Below are positions 36,303 to 49,200 of a stretch of DNA of 64,000 bases, piece by piece. Source of the stretch: Saururus chinensis (Eukaryota > Streptophyta > Magnoliopsida > Piperales > Saururaceae). Below the pieces are notes generated by a model. It saw only the letters and a program-made list of their open reading frames with translations, was not told the origin of the DNA and ran no database searches. Position 1 is the stretch's first letter. Every line of letters begins with the position of its first letter. The stretch is taken from the NCBI GenBank assembly GCA_035235625.1, contig CP141142.1, forward strand, positions 33,242,995 through 33,306,994. Direction: 5' to 3'. Both the position numbers and the translations under genes were made by a program.

Positions 36303-38097
36303 TTTTTATGTTAAAAATTCTTCTAAGATAAATGCTAAAGCCACGTGAAGATATCCACGACTTAACCTAGGAGCTTCACAAGTTCAAAATTATACTAAGG
36401 TCTATGATAAATTATTGATCAACATCTATAGAGCAACCCCTGGATGTATGAGCGTTAGAGTAGCATTCTTCTTCTTCTAAGGTTTATGAGAAATTATTAG
36501 ATATGCTTATGCTATACGAAAAACCGTGCTTAAAACCAATTTGATGTTAAATACGAGCTGGTTATTTTTGTTATGGACTCATAAATTACTATAACACGGA
36601 TTGGCGTGGAGAACAATTTCTATGTATGAAACTTTGTCTTCTTCAAGATTCTTTGTGCCCATTTGGTCGGTGATATAGGATGATTGGATAGGCTAAAGGG
36701 CATTCGCACATGCAGATGCACCTGCCCCGGCTGAGTTGGGGAACGTCTTGAGATGATAAACAAGTTGACAACACAGGTGAGTTGCCAAGTACGAGTAGCG
36801 GAGGAACGGAGTACGATACTGATCAAATTCTATCTTAAATGCAGATTTAATATGATAATCGTATTCGCTTTGTTTAGTTGAACTTCACGTTGGATTTGGT
36901 GTGGACAGGCCACAACACAATAATTTAGACTTCTAGGTTTAATGAAATCTTTGGATTAGATTGGACAGATCTAGCATAAACCACCGCTTTTAAAGAATGA
37001 AAAATGGCAGATCAACCACCAGCCAAGGCAAGTACGAGGAAGCTTCATACAGCCAAAAGGAATTTGCCAGTCTGATCTTATGCTTCATTTGGCTTGGATT
37101 ACTCCGGGTCTCTATTTAATTCAAGCAATTTAACCAAAAAGGATATGGATGATTGTAGGAAGAAGATGCGATTTTACAGCGATAATTTAAACTTATTTAC
37201 TGGGCTGGGTCGATTTAATTAATTGAAGAAAACCTAAAATGTGGTTAAATCTTTAGGTTGAACTAGTTTCAATTTAGCCGAGAGGAGGCATATAGCCTGG
37301 TTCACTAATGACTAGTGAAAACCTTTTTTTATTTATATTGGTTAGACAAAAAAATAACCCCCATTATGATGATCATAAGGTAAATAATGTGATTCATATA
37401 CCAGAAAAGTCAAGCTCATCATAACCATGTGAGCTCAAGCTCTTCACATCTATGTGAGCCCGGGTATTGCAAGCTGTCGGATCTTGATCTAACAACGTGC
37501 ATTAAGATGAGACGGATAGAAGATTTAAACCTGCCTGTCCCCAAATAATGTGCGCTGCAAGATCAGGATGATGCAGTTCCTTTGCTCACGCAGTCAAAAT
37601 TTCATGTAAATGGAACTTCATATGTTATATTAGCCCAAACAAAATAATCAGTTCAGTTCAAAGGTTCTAATTTCATAGGATTTGAGGGTTTATATAAATC
37701 CGGTTGATTAATTTATATATAAGCATGTTGAACTGTCCATTCCGGTCTAGATTTTAGATACTGGCCTGTGTACTAGCCAACATTGTAAACAACCTGGACA
37801 TGTTGGTGTTGTCCTGAAATAATAAGACTAAACACCACCTGCAGGCCAACATGACAGGCAGCTAATCCGAAAACGCCGAAATTAAAATAGTATGTGTCTG
37901 AGATGGAAGCTTGTTGTCTGGTACCTAATTGTGAATTTTGGTCATATATGGTAAACAGTCTGTCCAGTATTTTATATGGTTTCCAGTAGGTGCTAAGACC
38001 TAACTTCAGCATTTAAAAGCTACCCTGAAGTCTACTCACATTTACATCACTTCTAGGTAAAATATTGTATTTACACTTCTAGCTGGGGTGGTAATTG
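36303..38097. other. Intergenic region, no gene recognised
   Basis: Ordinary mixed-composition sequence without recognised repeats or domains. Open frames are all under 80 codons and none has family-like features. Confidence 0.5.
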
Positions 38098-39285
38098 ACT
38101 TTTACCCTTTTTAAAAGAATTGCACAAAATACACCATTTGTCTATCACAATGGCCAAAATGTGTGTACGTTTTATATAATTTACAAATTAGACATGCAAA
38201 TATGTGAACTGCCACATATATATAGTAGCAAAAAATTCAAATACCCCATCCTTTTCTCTAACACGAGGTCTATTTTTCGATATACCTTCCTCTCCTCTAG
38301 CTCTGTCTCCAGCTTCCCTCATCTTCCAGCTCCGCCTCCCATCTCTGCTCTTCCTCACTTCCTTCTTCTCCTCCTCTTCCACCTCTTTTTCAAGTGCCTC
38401 ATCCCCCTTTTTTTTGTCTCTCCTTTTTTTTCCTCTTTGGAATTTGGAAGGGTTGGCTGCGAATTAGCCATGGATATATTAAAAAATCTCATATTTTTTC
38501 TATTATAAGTTTCAATATTAAAAAACGAACCCATAAACACTATCAACTACTTAAAGAGAAGAATGAGTTTTATTTTTACTTAGATTTTGAACTTCAAACT
38601 ACCAATTTTTACATTAGGTTCAAAGCTAAATTGTCAACCTATGAGTTATCTCTAACCGTAGACTCGCAACACTAGAGAAGGGTCCACTATGAAAATCATC
38701 AATTTGGCAATTGACAGTTTAATTGTTTAGCTTTTAACTTGCTGTAGTTGCCGGCTAGTTTGATAGTTTGAAGTTCATAATCAAGTAAAAAGAGAAATCA
38801 TTCTTTTTTTTGTTTAGTTAATAGTGTTTATAGGTTATTTTATAAGAATGAAGTTTAAAAAAAAAAGGAGATTTCAAATGGCTCCATGATTAGTTCATGC
38901 CTAATCCTGCTAGATGTTGAAAAGGAGAGGAAGAGAAGAAAAAAAGAAGGGGAAGAGTACGTAGTAGAGGAGAAGGTGGAAAAGAACAAGGATGTGGAGG
39001 GAGGCGAAGGAGGTGGAGGAGGCAGGGAAGAAGGCGAGGAGGGGAATAAAACAAAGGAGGAGTCGGCGGAGGTAGAGAAGGAGGTGGAGTCAAAGGAGGG
39101 TGAGCTAGAGTTTGAACCATAGCTGGAGGAGAGGAAGGTCTATAGGAAATTGACATCAGGTTGAGGAAATTGAGAGGGGTATTTAATTCTTTTACTGCCA
39201 GGGCTAGGTTGAGGATTACAAATTTGCACACATTTGGGGTTTGGAGTTATTTTTTGGCAATTTCTCTTTTTTTTTAATTTTTTTT
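38098..39285. mobile_element. Foldback/MULE-like element with pyrimidine-rich left arm and purine-rich right arm
   Basis: The left arm (about 38098-38620) and right arm (about 38700-39285) are inverted copies. AAGAATTGCACAAAATACAC is opposed by the reverse complement of GGAGTTATTTTTTGGCAATT. ATATACCTTCCTCTCCTCTA is opposed by the reverse complement of GGAGGAGAGGAAGGTCTATA. The left arm is CT-rich at 38280-38440 and the right arm GA-rich at 38920-39110. Only about 80 bases separate the arms. No transposase. Arm text also occurs at 8310-8400, so the family is dispersed. Confidence 0.6.
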
Positions 39286-40319
39286 TAGTAGTACCCAACT
39301 ACCCATAAGGTGAATGTAAGAATTTTTTATGCTCTTTGCTCACTACGAGCTCAACTTAAGGAATGTTTGAGATGGTTTATTTTTAAGATTAACGATGCAG
39401 ACGTTAGTGCATATTAGCATAAGTGATACTAATATTAATTATCGTGTACTATGTGTGTCATCGATGTCATAGACAAACAACCTTGGGTGTTCTTGATGCT
39501 GGGCTCATAGTGAGTGGGGAACGTTAAAAACTCTTCTAAGGAGAATTGGTACCTACCATCATATATTGTAAAATGATCTAATTTTGCAAAGTGCTATTGA
39601 ATACATAGATTAGTACGAGCACTTAGATTAACACTCAATTAATATGATGTTCACTTGCATTGTGGGTGTGGGCACCACATGGTCGCATGGGGAAGTGCCA
39701 TCGGATGTATTTAGCCTTCATAATTATAGTACATAAAGGTCCTAGGATAGTACATAAATAGTGTGATAAGTTTATTTTTTCTTTATCTTAGATATAGGTT
39801 TCACCTTTCAATAAAAAATATTATTTTATTAAATATAACTAATAAATAGGACTGAGAGAGTATTATTTTTTTCATATAGAATTATTAATTTATGACACAG
39901 AAAATATATATTTTTCTTTTGGCCAACACCGGTGCCTAGTGTTGGAAGTAATTTAGGATATGCAAACGTGGAAAGCTAATGCGTGATGTAATTTGTGTAT
40001 TCAACGTAAGAATTATGTGGATCATCAGAAACTGAAGTCGGACCCCTCTTATAAATGGAAGACTGCCAAATCTGTTTCACCGTGGCCAACCAATTTATCA
40101 TTTGGTACAAGAAAACATCATAAGACACTACATATATAAACCATCGAAAGCGTTATTTTCATGGCAGGAATTCAAAAGTCCGAGCAAGCACTATACAAGA
40201 ATCTAGTGAATTTATATGTAGAGGGTTGCATCTATCGTTGATCTTCCGAATCATGTATCCTAACCTTCAATTCATTTTGGATGAGCCTACGGTCTAGCTC
40301 CAGCAAAACATTATATGAG
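39286..40319. other. Intergenic region with a half MITE
   Basis: The right half of a Stowaway-like MITE lies at about 39755-39861 (AAGTTTATTTTTTCTTTATC to GGACTGAGAGAG). 39370-39560 resembles 13339-13470 loosely (ACGTTAGTGCATATTAG, GGGCTCATAGTGAGTGGGGA). No gene was found. Confidence 0.45.
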
Positions 40320-40800
40320 CGGGCCTCATCAATTGAAATAAATGTTTGAGAACTCAAGACTCAGTCTAAAACTATTTGAGAAGAGTTAGCTCAAAATTTG
40401 TATGGAGTCAAAATAGAGCTGTATATTGAAATTTAAAATTTTGAATACAAAAAATTTGGTTAAAATAAAAATAGCATATATAAAGTTATACTATTAGGTA
40501 TAAAAATGTAAAAATGTGTCAAATATTTCATTTTTTCAATACAGAAAATTAATATATTCAACTTCTAATAAGTAGATTAGTTAAGCTGAGCCAAGTATTG
40601 GGCTCGCTGGGCATGAGTTTGAATAATTCAAACTTAGCTCAAAACTCGAATAAGTTTAAAAGTTCTAACTCAAGCTCTAAAAATGAAAATATGAAGCTTG
40701 GCTTGAGCTCGAATTCGAACTCAAACTTTAATATGTGAATCACAAGCCCAAGATAGATGTGGTCTCGACCTAGGCTAAAACCAAAAAAAAAAAAATCTAA
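40320..40800. mobile_element. Fragment of the CTCGAGC-rich hAT-like family
   Basis: Stretches such as GAGCTCGAATTCGAACTCAA and TTAGCTCAAAACTCGAATAA match the ends of the elements at 14531 and 40866. Termini were not found. Confidence 0.4.
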
Positions 40801-41966
40801 ATTTAAATATAAAGTATCATACATAATAAGATGCTTTAGGTAATAAATAATAATAAATATCTAAGTGTGCTAACGAGCCAAGCTAAACCGAGCTTTAGGT
40901 TGATTTAACTCGAGCTTGAAATTTCAACTTTAATTATGAATCGAGTTCAAGTTGATTCATTTTAGTTTGCGAGTTAGTTTGATTTTGTAATAAGTATTTA
41001 TAATATTATTATATAATATATTATTTTAGTAGAGAGATGTAAATATTGTAACTCTTAACACATCAACCCAATATATATCTTCCTCATATTCAAGATATGG
41101 ATTAAAAAAATAAATAAACTAATTTTAATTTATTTTAATTTTCTAATCCCACACTATTAATATGGGATGGAAAGAATATTTTATTCATGTTTTAATTAGT
41201 TTAAATTTATAGAAGTAAAAACATGGTCCCAATTCTCATGTGATATGTTTTACTTGTTTTACACATGAAAAAAATTAAAACGGATACATATTATGAAAGT
41301 AGTTTAAATGTGAAGGATATGAAATATGTGAAGGATATGTGTATATATATAATGTAAGCTTTTCTCGAGTTTTGAGTCGAGTCGAATAAAAATAGTTACT
41401 CCAAAATATCACTATTGTTTCTTCAACAGCTGAAAATAGTTACTAGTTGAAAGAAAAAATATATAAAAAATAATTTTTAGTTAAATATACTCCAAAAAGG
41501 TAGCATTACTATTTTCCTCGCTTTACATACGTATAAATCACACAAATATACAAAAATATAGAAACCTAATTAAAGACCTTTAGTATGTCTTATAAAAATT
41601 CCAAAGTATATGCACAAAGAGATATAATAAACTAAAGTAAATGGAATGAAGATGATGATAATTTCTTAAGTATTGATGTTTCTGAATAAAGCCAAGAATG
41701 GTAAAGTAGGCAATTGTGCCACAATGATTGTATAGCTAATTGTGACCATTTTTGATAAATCTTATTTTTGGGTTTAAGTCTTAAAGAGTTATGACGTTAT
41801 GTTACTTCCTCGGTCATCAAATTTTGGAAGAGTTATTGAGTATCTTAATGTATTATTACAATTAAATTAATATATTTAGATATTTTTATGTATTATATTT
41901 ATTTATATTTTTTATGATATATATGATTTTAAAGCATATCATATGTGTAGTGTATAAATGTATATA

Positions 41967-42246
41967 CTCCTTATGTCTCAAATTAATGCTCTCTTTGTCC
42001 TATATTAATAACCCCATTTGAAAAATGAGTAGTTTTTATTGAAGTGTAAAACCCACATATAAGAGAAGGGAAAATAAGCCTATTATACTCATTTTTAAGT
42101 ACCCAATTATTTATATTAAATAAAATAAAGTTATTAAAATGGAGCAAAGTTTTTGTCAAATGAAGCTATTAATTTAGGATAGAGGGAGTAGCTTGATTTG
42201 GTTGTTTGAAAAATTAAATAGAGTTATTAATGTAAAACAAAAGGAG
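41967..42246. mobile_element. Outer Stowaway-like MITE, split by a second MITE
   Basis: The left piece CTCCTTATGTCTCAAATTAA (41967-41986) and the right piece (42191-42246, ending AAAACAAAAGGAG) rejoin as a short-form MITE once 41989-42188 is removed. It is preceded by TA. Confidence 0.7.
41989..42188. mobile_element. Inner Stowaway-like MITE nested in the outer MITE
   Basis: Left CTCTCTTTGTCCTATATTAA, right TTAATTTAGGATAGAGGGAG. This is the 200-bp long form with core GTGTAAAACCCACATATAAG. It is followed by TA and preceded by TG, which is TA with one change. The insertion site is the TA of the outer MITE's own TTAATAGC motif. Confidence 0.75.
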
Positions 42247-42320
42247 TGTATTAGTGTTTGTATCTCTTAATTTTTTACTTTTAAAAAATATATATCATAC
42301 ATAAAAATTATATGTCCATT

Positions 42321-42466
<146 letters not shown>

Positions 42467-43565
42467 CACATACATATGATACATGGTAGTCGTATATATG
42501 TCTAATTATACATATATAATACATAATATTGGCACATATGTGTGATTATATGTCTTATGTATATGTAAATTAATAATTAATACATATATATTATTTATTT
42601 TAAATATATTTTATTTATATATAATTTTGAAATCATATTGAAGTTCAAGTTCAAACTCAAGCCGGGTATAAATTGATTTTCATTTGAACTGAGCCTAGTT
42701 AAGCAGGAGTATGTTTTAAATTAATTCGAGTATGTTCGAGCTCAAGTTAAATTTGAGTAGAGCCAAGTTTGAGCAGCTCGACAAGCATGTTTGGCTTGTT
42801 AACAACTCTACTAATTAGATTAAAATATTAATTAAATATTATTTTAATTAAATTATATAAATTTAAAATAAATGTATGGATTGAAATCACAGCGGCGATC
42901 ACTTTAAAACACAGTCTGTAGGCTATCCCATACAAATAAGCCCAAAAGACATTTACGAGAATAATTCTACATCTAACATAAATTCGCCCATGGGATGAAC
43001 CCACAGGCTTCTGTATGACCCACTGATCAGTAGCGCCCATGTTTACAAACAGACACAATCCATTAGATTCACAACCTGTAAGTTGTTCTGTGGATAATAT
43101 AGCCTGTGGGTGATATAGCATTGGGTTACCCCGTGTATAATAGTGTGCATATGATAGTGTTTTTTTCCATTAAAAACCGCCATCAGAAAATAACATTTCC
43201 GTTTGCAAACCTTCTTTTCATACCTTGTTCTTACAAATATTCCTATGAAAAAGTTACATGCGTTTTCACATCATTGCGCTCCTAGTATATTCATACTGTG
43301 GTGTCCTTGACATTGATTGAAGTTCTTCATTTTTCTACACTGTACGAACCCAAATTTATAATTTTATTAATAAAAATAGATAGCCATAATCTCTTAATTA
43401 GGTTTGGTTGTGGTTAGTTCCCTGGTCAAAATCGATAAGCCCACCCACCGTAGTACACCATAAATGTACGGATTGGTTGTTTGCCTGACTGAGGACCCCA
43501 GATGGCATTAGCGCCATTTCACAACATTTGTTCTATTTAAATTGCTCACTTCCTTGTGAACTCCT

Positions 43566-43573
43566 TATATAAA
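43566..43573 (+). promoter_or_regulatory. TATA box of the PADRE/DUF4228 gene
   Basis: TATATAAA lies 50 bases before the ATG at 43623. Transcription would start near 43598 and give a short leader of about 25 bases. Confidence 0.7.
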
Positions 43574-43622
43574 CACCCCACAAGGCAAATGCCTTGCATT
43601 CCTCAACCAAAAGAGGAAGACA

Positions 43623-44081
43623 ATGGGCAACAGCCTTCGGTGCTGCTTGGCCTGCGTCCTCCCTTGTGGAGCCCTGGACATGATCCGAATTGTACATCTC
43701 GACGGCCAGGTCGAGGAGCTCGGCCGCCCTGTTGCAGCCGGCGAGATCCTTAAGGCCAATCCTAACCATGTCCTCACCAAGCCCACCTGCCAAGGAGTGG
43801 TCCACCGGATTCTGATCTTGTCCCCGGAGTCCGAGCTCAAGAGGGGCAACATTTACTTCCTCATCCCTGTGTCGTCAGTGCCGGAGAAGAAGCACCGTGC
43901 TGCCTGTGACAATAGTTCTTCCAGGAAGAGCAGAACCAAGGAAGTGCAACACCTCCCGGAGATCCATGAAGCGCACTTGAAGAAAATTCTCTCCGAAAAG
44001 AAAAGCTCCCGGCGGGATCGCCGCAGCCGGAAGGTCAATGTCTGGCAGCCACACCTCGAGAGCATCACCGAGGACTTGTAA
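43623..44081 (+). CDS. PADRE-domain (DUF4228) protein, 152 residues
   Basis: A complete intronless gene starting MGNSLRCCLACVLPCGALD. Gly2 followed by Asn-Ser fits N-myristoylation, and Cys7/Cys8 could be palmitoylated, so membrane attachment is likely. Residues 20-85 hold the family core (MIRIVHLDGQVEELGRPVAA, then GEILKANPNHVLT and IYFLIPVSSVPEK). The C-terminal half (about 90-140) is Lys/Arg/Ser-rich and probably disordered, ending in WQPHLESITEDL. The length is typical of the family. PADRE genes are plant-specific and often induced by fungal infection and abiotic stress; the biochemical function is unknown. A TATA box lies 50 bases upstream and the ATG context (AAGACAATGG) is favourable. 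The gene is GC-rich against AT-rich flanks. No canonical AATAAA was seen soon after the stop. Confidence 0.9.
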   Translation: MGNSLRCCLACVLPCGALDMIRIVHLDGQVEELGRPVAAGEILKANPNHVLTKPTCQGVVHRILILSPESELKRGNIYFLIPVSSVPEKKHRAACDNSSSRKSRTKEVQHLPEIHEAHLKKILSEKKSSRRDRRSRKVNVWQPHLESITEDL

Positions 44082-44442
44082 CCTCTTGGGCTGCTGGATT
44101 TTTAGCAAATTCCGGCGAGCTTAATTGAGTCTTCTTTACGTATACACATTTGTGATTATTCATTTTCTGTCCATAAGATGTATTTCTTCATGTTCTTTCG
44201 TTTTTCGTCCCCTGTTGCACAACTAATATTGGCAGATGGGATTTCTTGTGGATTTCCTATGATCTTTTCAAAAATTGGAATGGCTCATTTTTTGGAACAA
44301 ATTGAGAGCGACGGAAATGGAGAACATGTAACCAATTGCTAGTAATTCTACAACATCAAAGTTGTAAACCTGGAATGGCTGAATTCTGGGAACTATTAGC
44401 TTTTAACAGATCTCTTCTAATTGATTATTCTAAAAAATTTTA

Positions 44443-44532
44443 CTCCCTCTGTCATACATTAATAGTTCCATTTAATATTTCAAAGGAACTATTTAAAAAC
44501 CAAATGAAGCTATTAACGTGGGTCGGAAGGAA
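44443..44532. mobile_element. Short Stowaway-like MITE downstream of the PADRE gene
   Basis: Preceded by TA. Left CTCCCTCTGTCATACATTAA, right AGCTATTAACGTGGGTCGGA, nearly all stem. It lies about 360 bases past the stop codon. Confidence 0.75.
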
Positions 44533-45543
44533 TATTTAGATAAAAATTTGAGACCTTTTGCTTCAAATTGTTTTTGGAAATGTTCATTTGAAACGCTGAG
44601 GAATCCTCAGTGCTAAAAGTAAACTCATTGTTTTTAAGCTCAAAATAAAGGAGTATTTCTACTTGGATAATGATTTAGCTATGCTTCTGTCTTTTGATAA
44701 CAAGCAATTGAAGAAGCAGTAAAACCCAACAAAACCCAGTATGGTGCATCTTAACATTTGAATTATTGGTCTGAATGGTAAACTGTTACACACTACATTT
44801 TTATAAGAAAGGAATCAAAGGTATTAAATATGGAAAATAAACAAGGTCATTGTGGTAGCCGATGCACCTCGCTATTAGGAAAAGTAACTCAATAAGTAAT
44901 TATTATTTGACTGATGCGTCTTATCTGTCACAATACTAAACCAAGCAATCAGACGATTTCATGTGTATTGATATATGTTCCAAAAGACTTACCAATGTGC
45001 CTAAACATGATTAGTGGTTATTACCTCAACGTATGATTAGGAAGAATGTAATAAAACAATGCTTAGAAAATAGTGCTTGAGCCATCTCTTATATCTAATG
45101 GAAACACATGCTCATGAATCTACAACTTAAAGTATAACCAATGAACTCCAAATCTGTTGATTATTTTATGTGCTCGATGTGGAGAACTTGTGCAGGACAA
45201 TACATTAGAGCTTGGTCAGCCATGAACAGTTGGCATAGCCATTGACCCATTTCAACTGAGGCAGTACTCATTTATCTCTCCAGAAAAATGACTTATGATA
45301 ATAAAGTTCTATCCAAAGTAAGAATTGTTTTTTAACGGGAAGACCTAAATCATATCATAACATCTCTTATTTCCCTATTTAATTTCTATTATGCAAAACC
45401 ATCGATTTTCAACCTATTACCAACGTATTTAGCAATTCGTACATTATCACCGATAATTTGCGTTAATTTAAGTTTCTAATAAGTTTTTTATATCCAAAAT
45501 GTGGGAAGTTCAATTGTTGTTCTTATATTTTTAAAATTACTAT
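44533..45543. other. Intergenic region, no gene recognised
   Basis: AT-rich sequence with no repeats or domains recognised. It ends at the left edge of the copia element. Confidence 0.5.
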
Positions 45544-46205
45544 TGTGAAAGAGATGAAATATTTTCTAGACTTGTGCGATTGATAGCTAGCAATGTGATA
45601 TTGATCACCGAGGTTACCGGAGTATGGAATAAGAGTTGGGATGCAATGACCAATCACTATGTTAGAATGATTGATCGATTGGGTTATTGGAGAATTCCCA
45701 ATCGATTGGTAGGTGCAGAGCGAACGATTGCATGGGGTACTAGAAGTTGTATCTTGAGGAACCGTTCAATTGCTAGCACGGGCGACCGATCCTTTGAAGA
45801 GCTGCAATATTCAATCGCAAGGCACAACGGATCAATCGGTCAAGGATCTGTCACATGGTTTGCTCTGATTTGGATTCTTCCTAATTAGCTACTCTAGGAT
45901 TTCTCTTTCCAAATAAACGTATATGGACTTGTGCATTCCTTAGTGTATTTAAGGGTTATTAGAACCGTAGGGGAAAAAGATGGAGCATTGTAAAAGCTTG
46001 GGCTTTTGTTAGTTAAGAGGAGTTGAGAGCTTGAAGGCTTTAATATTCTCCTCTACACTTTCTTTTGTGAAATAGTGACTTTGTGTAACAGATGGAGGTT
46101 AGCTCAGTGCTAGACCACCTTAAATCTTGCATTGTTCTCTTGCCTCATCTGTTTCAATGTTGAAGATCTTGTTATGCACCTCTCCAAATAGGGTTTTGTA
46201 TCCCA
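45544..46205 (+). repeat. 5' LTR of the copia element, 662 bp
   Basis: Starts TGTGAAAGAGATG and ends TTTTGTATCCCA (TG..CA). It holds many ATCGATTG/GATCGATT words. Shared blocks with the 3' LTR include CATGGGGTACT.GAAGTTGTATCT. The TATA position reads AAATAAACG here and is mutated relative to the 3' LTR. Confidence 0.8.
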
Positions 46206-49200
46206 ACAACTAGTAGTTGAGGCTAGCATCAACAATTGCGGACAAAGGGAAGATGAATATTGAGAAGTTTAATAACACAAACTTCACATTTCAGTGCATG
46301 CAAATTGAAGACTATTTATATCAAAAGAATTTATAGCTACTGATTGGAGGGTATGGCAAAAAAGATGCTTGATAATGAGTGGCAAATTCTAGATCAAAAG
46401 GCCCTTGGAACCATGCACCTTGCTTTTATGGTGCAGGTTGCTTTGAATGTTTTGAAGGTAACTTCTACCAACTTCTTGTTTGATGCTTTGAAACAATTAT
46501 TTTTATTTAGTGAATAAGTTGATTGAATTGAAGATCTCTGAGGATGATTTTGTACCATATCTTCTCAACACTTTCATTATCCTTATGAACCAATTGGAAG
46601 CAGTTGATGTCTCGTTTAACAAAGATGTAATGTCTATTTCTCTATTAAATTCCTTGCCAAAGAGTTAGGAGCCATTGGTGCCTGCGTATAGTAGTTCATC
46701 CTACAAGGAAAATTTGAGAATTGTTGAGATTACATGTCTCCTTTTGATAGAAGAAATTTGAAGAAAGAATGATGATTCTACATCGCCCGGTTTAGCATTG
46801 AGCACCACTGATAGACGTCGGCTTGAAGGGAGGGGAAAACTAGGTGGTGGTCGTGGTAAATCTAGATGGGGAAAATTTAGATCCTGCAAAGGCAAGGGAG
46901 ATGGTGCATGCTAGAATTGTGGCCAAAAGGGGCATAAAAAAAAGGGATTTTAAGGCATCAAAGAAAGATGAACAAGGAGGTAAAAATACTATCAACCTTA
47001 TTAGTGACTTTGATGCTTAATGCATGTTGTTATGCCTTGAATCTCATAGTGAATCTTGGGTGGTTAATTCTGGTGCTTCATTCCATGCTACTTCCAAAAG
47101 AGTTATTTAATAATTATGTTAATGGTAATTATGAGAAGGTATATTTGGGAGATGATGATGCATTTAATTTTGTTGGTAAGGGTGAGGTGAAAATTATGCA
47201 AGGTAATGAGACAATATTGTTGTTGAAGGATGTTAGACATGTGTCTCACCTAACTAAGAATTTAATATTAGTTTGTCAATTGGCTAAGCATAACTACTAG
47301 TTTTGTGGGTAAAAACCCTAGAAAATGACTCAAAGTGTCTATAGTCTTTGCCAAGAGGAAGAAAATGGGAATGTTGTAAAATGTCGCTAAATAGACACAA
47401 TTTCATTACAGTGACATCATTTGGAATTGACTAATATGTGACATAGGTGTCTTGGGCACATGAATGAGAATAATATGTCAATTCTAAAGAACAAAGGGAA
47501 ATTACGAGAGTTGACGGATATTGACCTTGATTTCTATGAGCTAGGATTGTGTTTATGGGAAAAAGAAAAAAATGTATTTCACCAAAGTGATTTAGGAAAG
47601 AAAATGAGAATTGGAACGATGGTGCATTTGGTATGACTTTGGTACGATGGTGCATTTGGTATGACTGTATGTGTATGTGCGTGATTATGATTATATTATG
47701 TTGTTTGCTTCATGTTTGAGTTGCATGAACACATGTATTTATAAACTTAGTGAGTTTACTATTTTGGTTTCCCCTACTGGGTATTTTTCTACTGAGTATG
47801 AAAATACTCATTACCTAACTTTTTAGCCCCGTTGTATGGGATGTTTTGTAGGTTGTGCGGAGAGCTCCTGGAGATGGATGCTTGCTTCCAACATGGATTG
47901 ATTCCCTTGGACTAAGAACAAATAAATTATGGGTTTATTTCTTGAAGGAGTACAAATATAATTTGTTTGATGTCTTTCTAAAATAGAAAGCCCATATTGA
48001 GAATGAAACTAGATTGAAATTGAAATATTTGAAATTTGATAATGGGAGTGAGTATTGTAACATAGAGTTTCAATCCTTTTATGACAAATATAGGATTAGG
48101 AGACTCTTGACTTCACCCAAAAGTCTAGATAGAATGACATGGTAGAATGGATGAACATGACAATCTTAGACTGTTAAAAGCACGAGGGTTTATTTATGTT
48201 TGCTAGTACAATTTTGGGTTGATGCAGTCAATGTGGCGGTGTATTTGATCAACAAATCCCTATCTTACTCTTTGGATGGTGGGATTCTAGAAGAGACATG
48301 AACATGGAAAGAAGAAAAATACGATAACTTATGTGTGTTTGGATGTGTAGCCTATGATATGTTGAGCTAGAGAAGAGAATAGGGAGAGGCTTGATGTCAA
48401 GTCTTCCAAGTATTATGTCATAGGTTATGGTGGTGATGACTATGATTATAGATTTTGAGATCTTGCACAGAAGGAGTTGGTGAGGAGCATTGATGTGATA
48501 GTCAATGAGTTACTTCTTTGTAAAAATGAGCAAGTCTGACAAAAGAGGAAGAAGGTTGTAAAGGAGTCTGTAGAATTTGAGGAAATTGATGGAAGTGGTT
48601 CAACTTCTCATGTTCGTAATGGAAAAACTCAGTTTTCAAATAAAAACACTTCATAGGATGATACTTATGTTATAGCTGAAGATAATCAAGCCTTTTTGAT
48701 GGACATTCATTCAACAACATAAATAGAAAATATCATGACCTTCTATCATTAATTATTTTTTTGTTAACAGATAGTGGTGAAATTGAATGTTTAAATGAGT
48801 CATATCGGGTTAGCACTCATCTTGAGTGGGAGTATGACGTGGATGATGAGATGGAGTCATTGAATTCAAACAAGACTTGAGAATTAGTTGAATTGCCCAA
48901 AAAGAAGGTTATACACTATGTCGATCTACATGTTGAAGGATGAAGCAAATGGAAGCAAGAGGTATAAGGCAAAGATTGAAGTAAAAGGTTTTGAATAGCG
49001 ACATGGAGTGGACATCTTAGAGATATTTTTCTATCTTGTCAAAATATGTACCATTAGGACGATTTTGAGCTTTATGATTGACTTGCATTTAGAGCAATTA
49101 GATGTGAAGATTGCATTCCTTCATAGAGATTTGGATGAAGAGATTGGAAGGATTTAGTGTGTACGTTGAAGAGAAGTTTGTGTGGTTTGAAAAAAACTCC

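Noticed and set aside
38886-39122. Glu/Lys-rich 78-codon frame
   Set aside because: It is the purine-rich arm of the foldback element; its mirror arm gives equally open CT-encoded frames.
43533-43852. Minus-strand frames of 90-95 codons
   Set aside because: Antisense shadows of the PADRE gene in GC-rich coding DNA.
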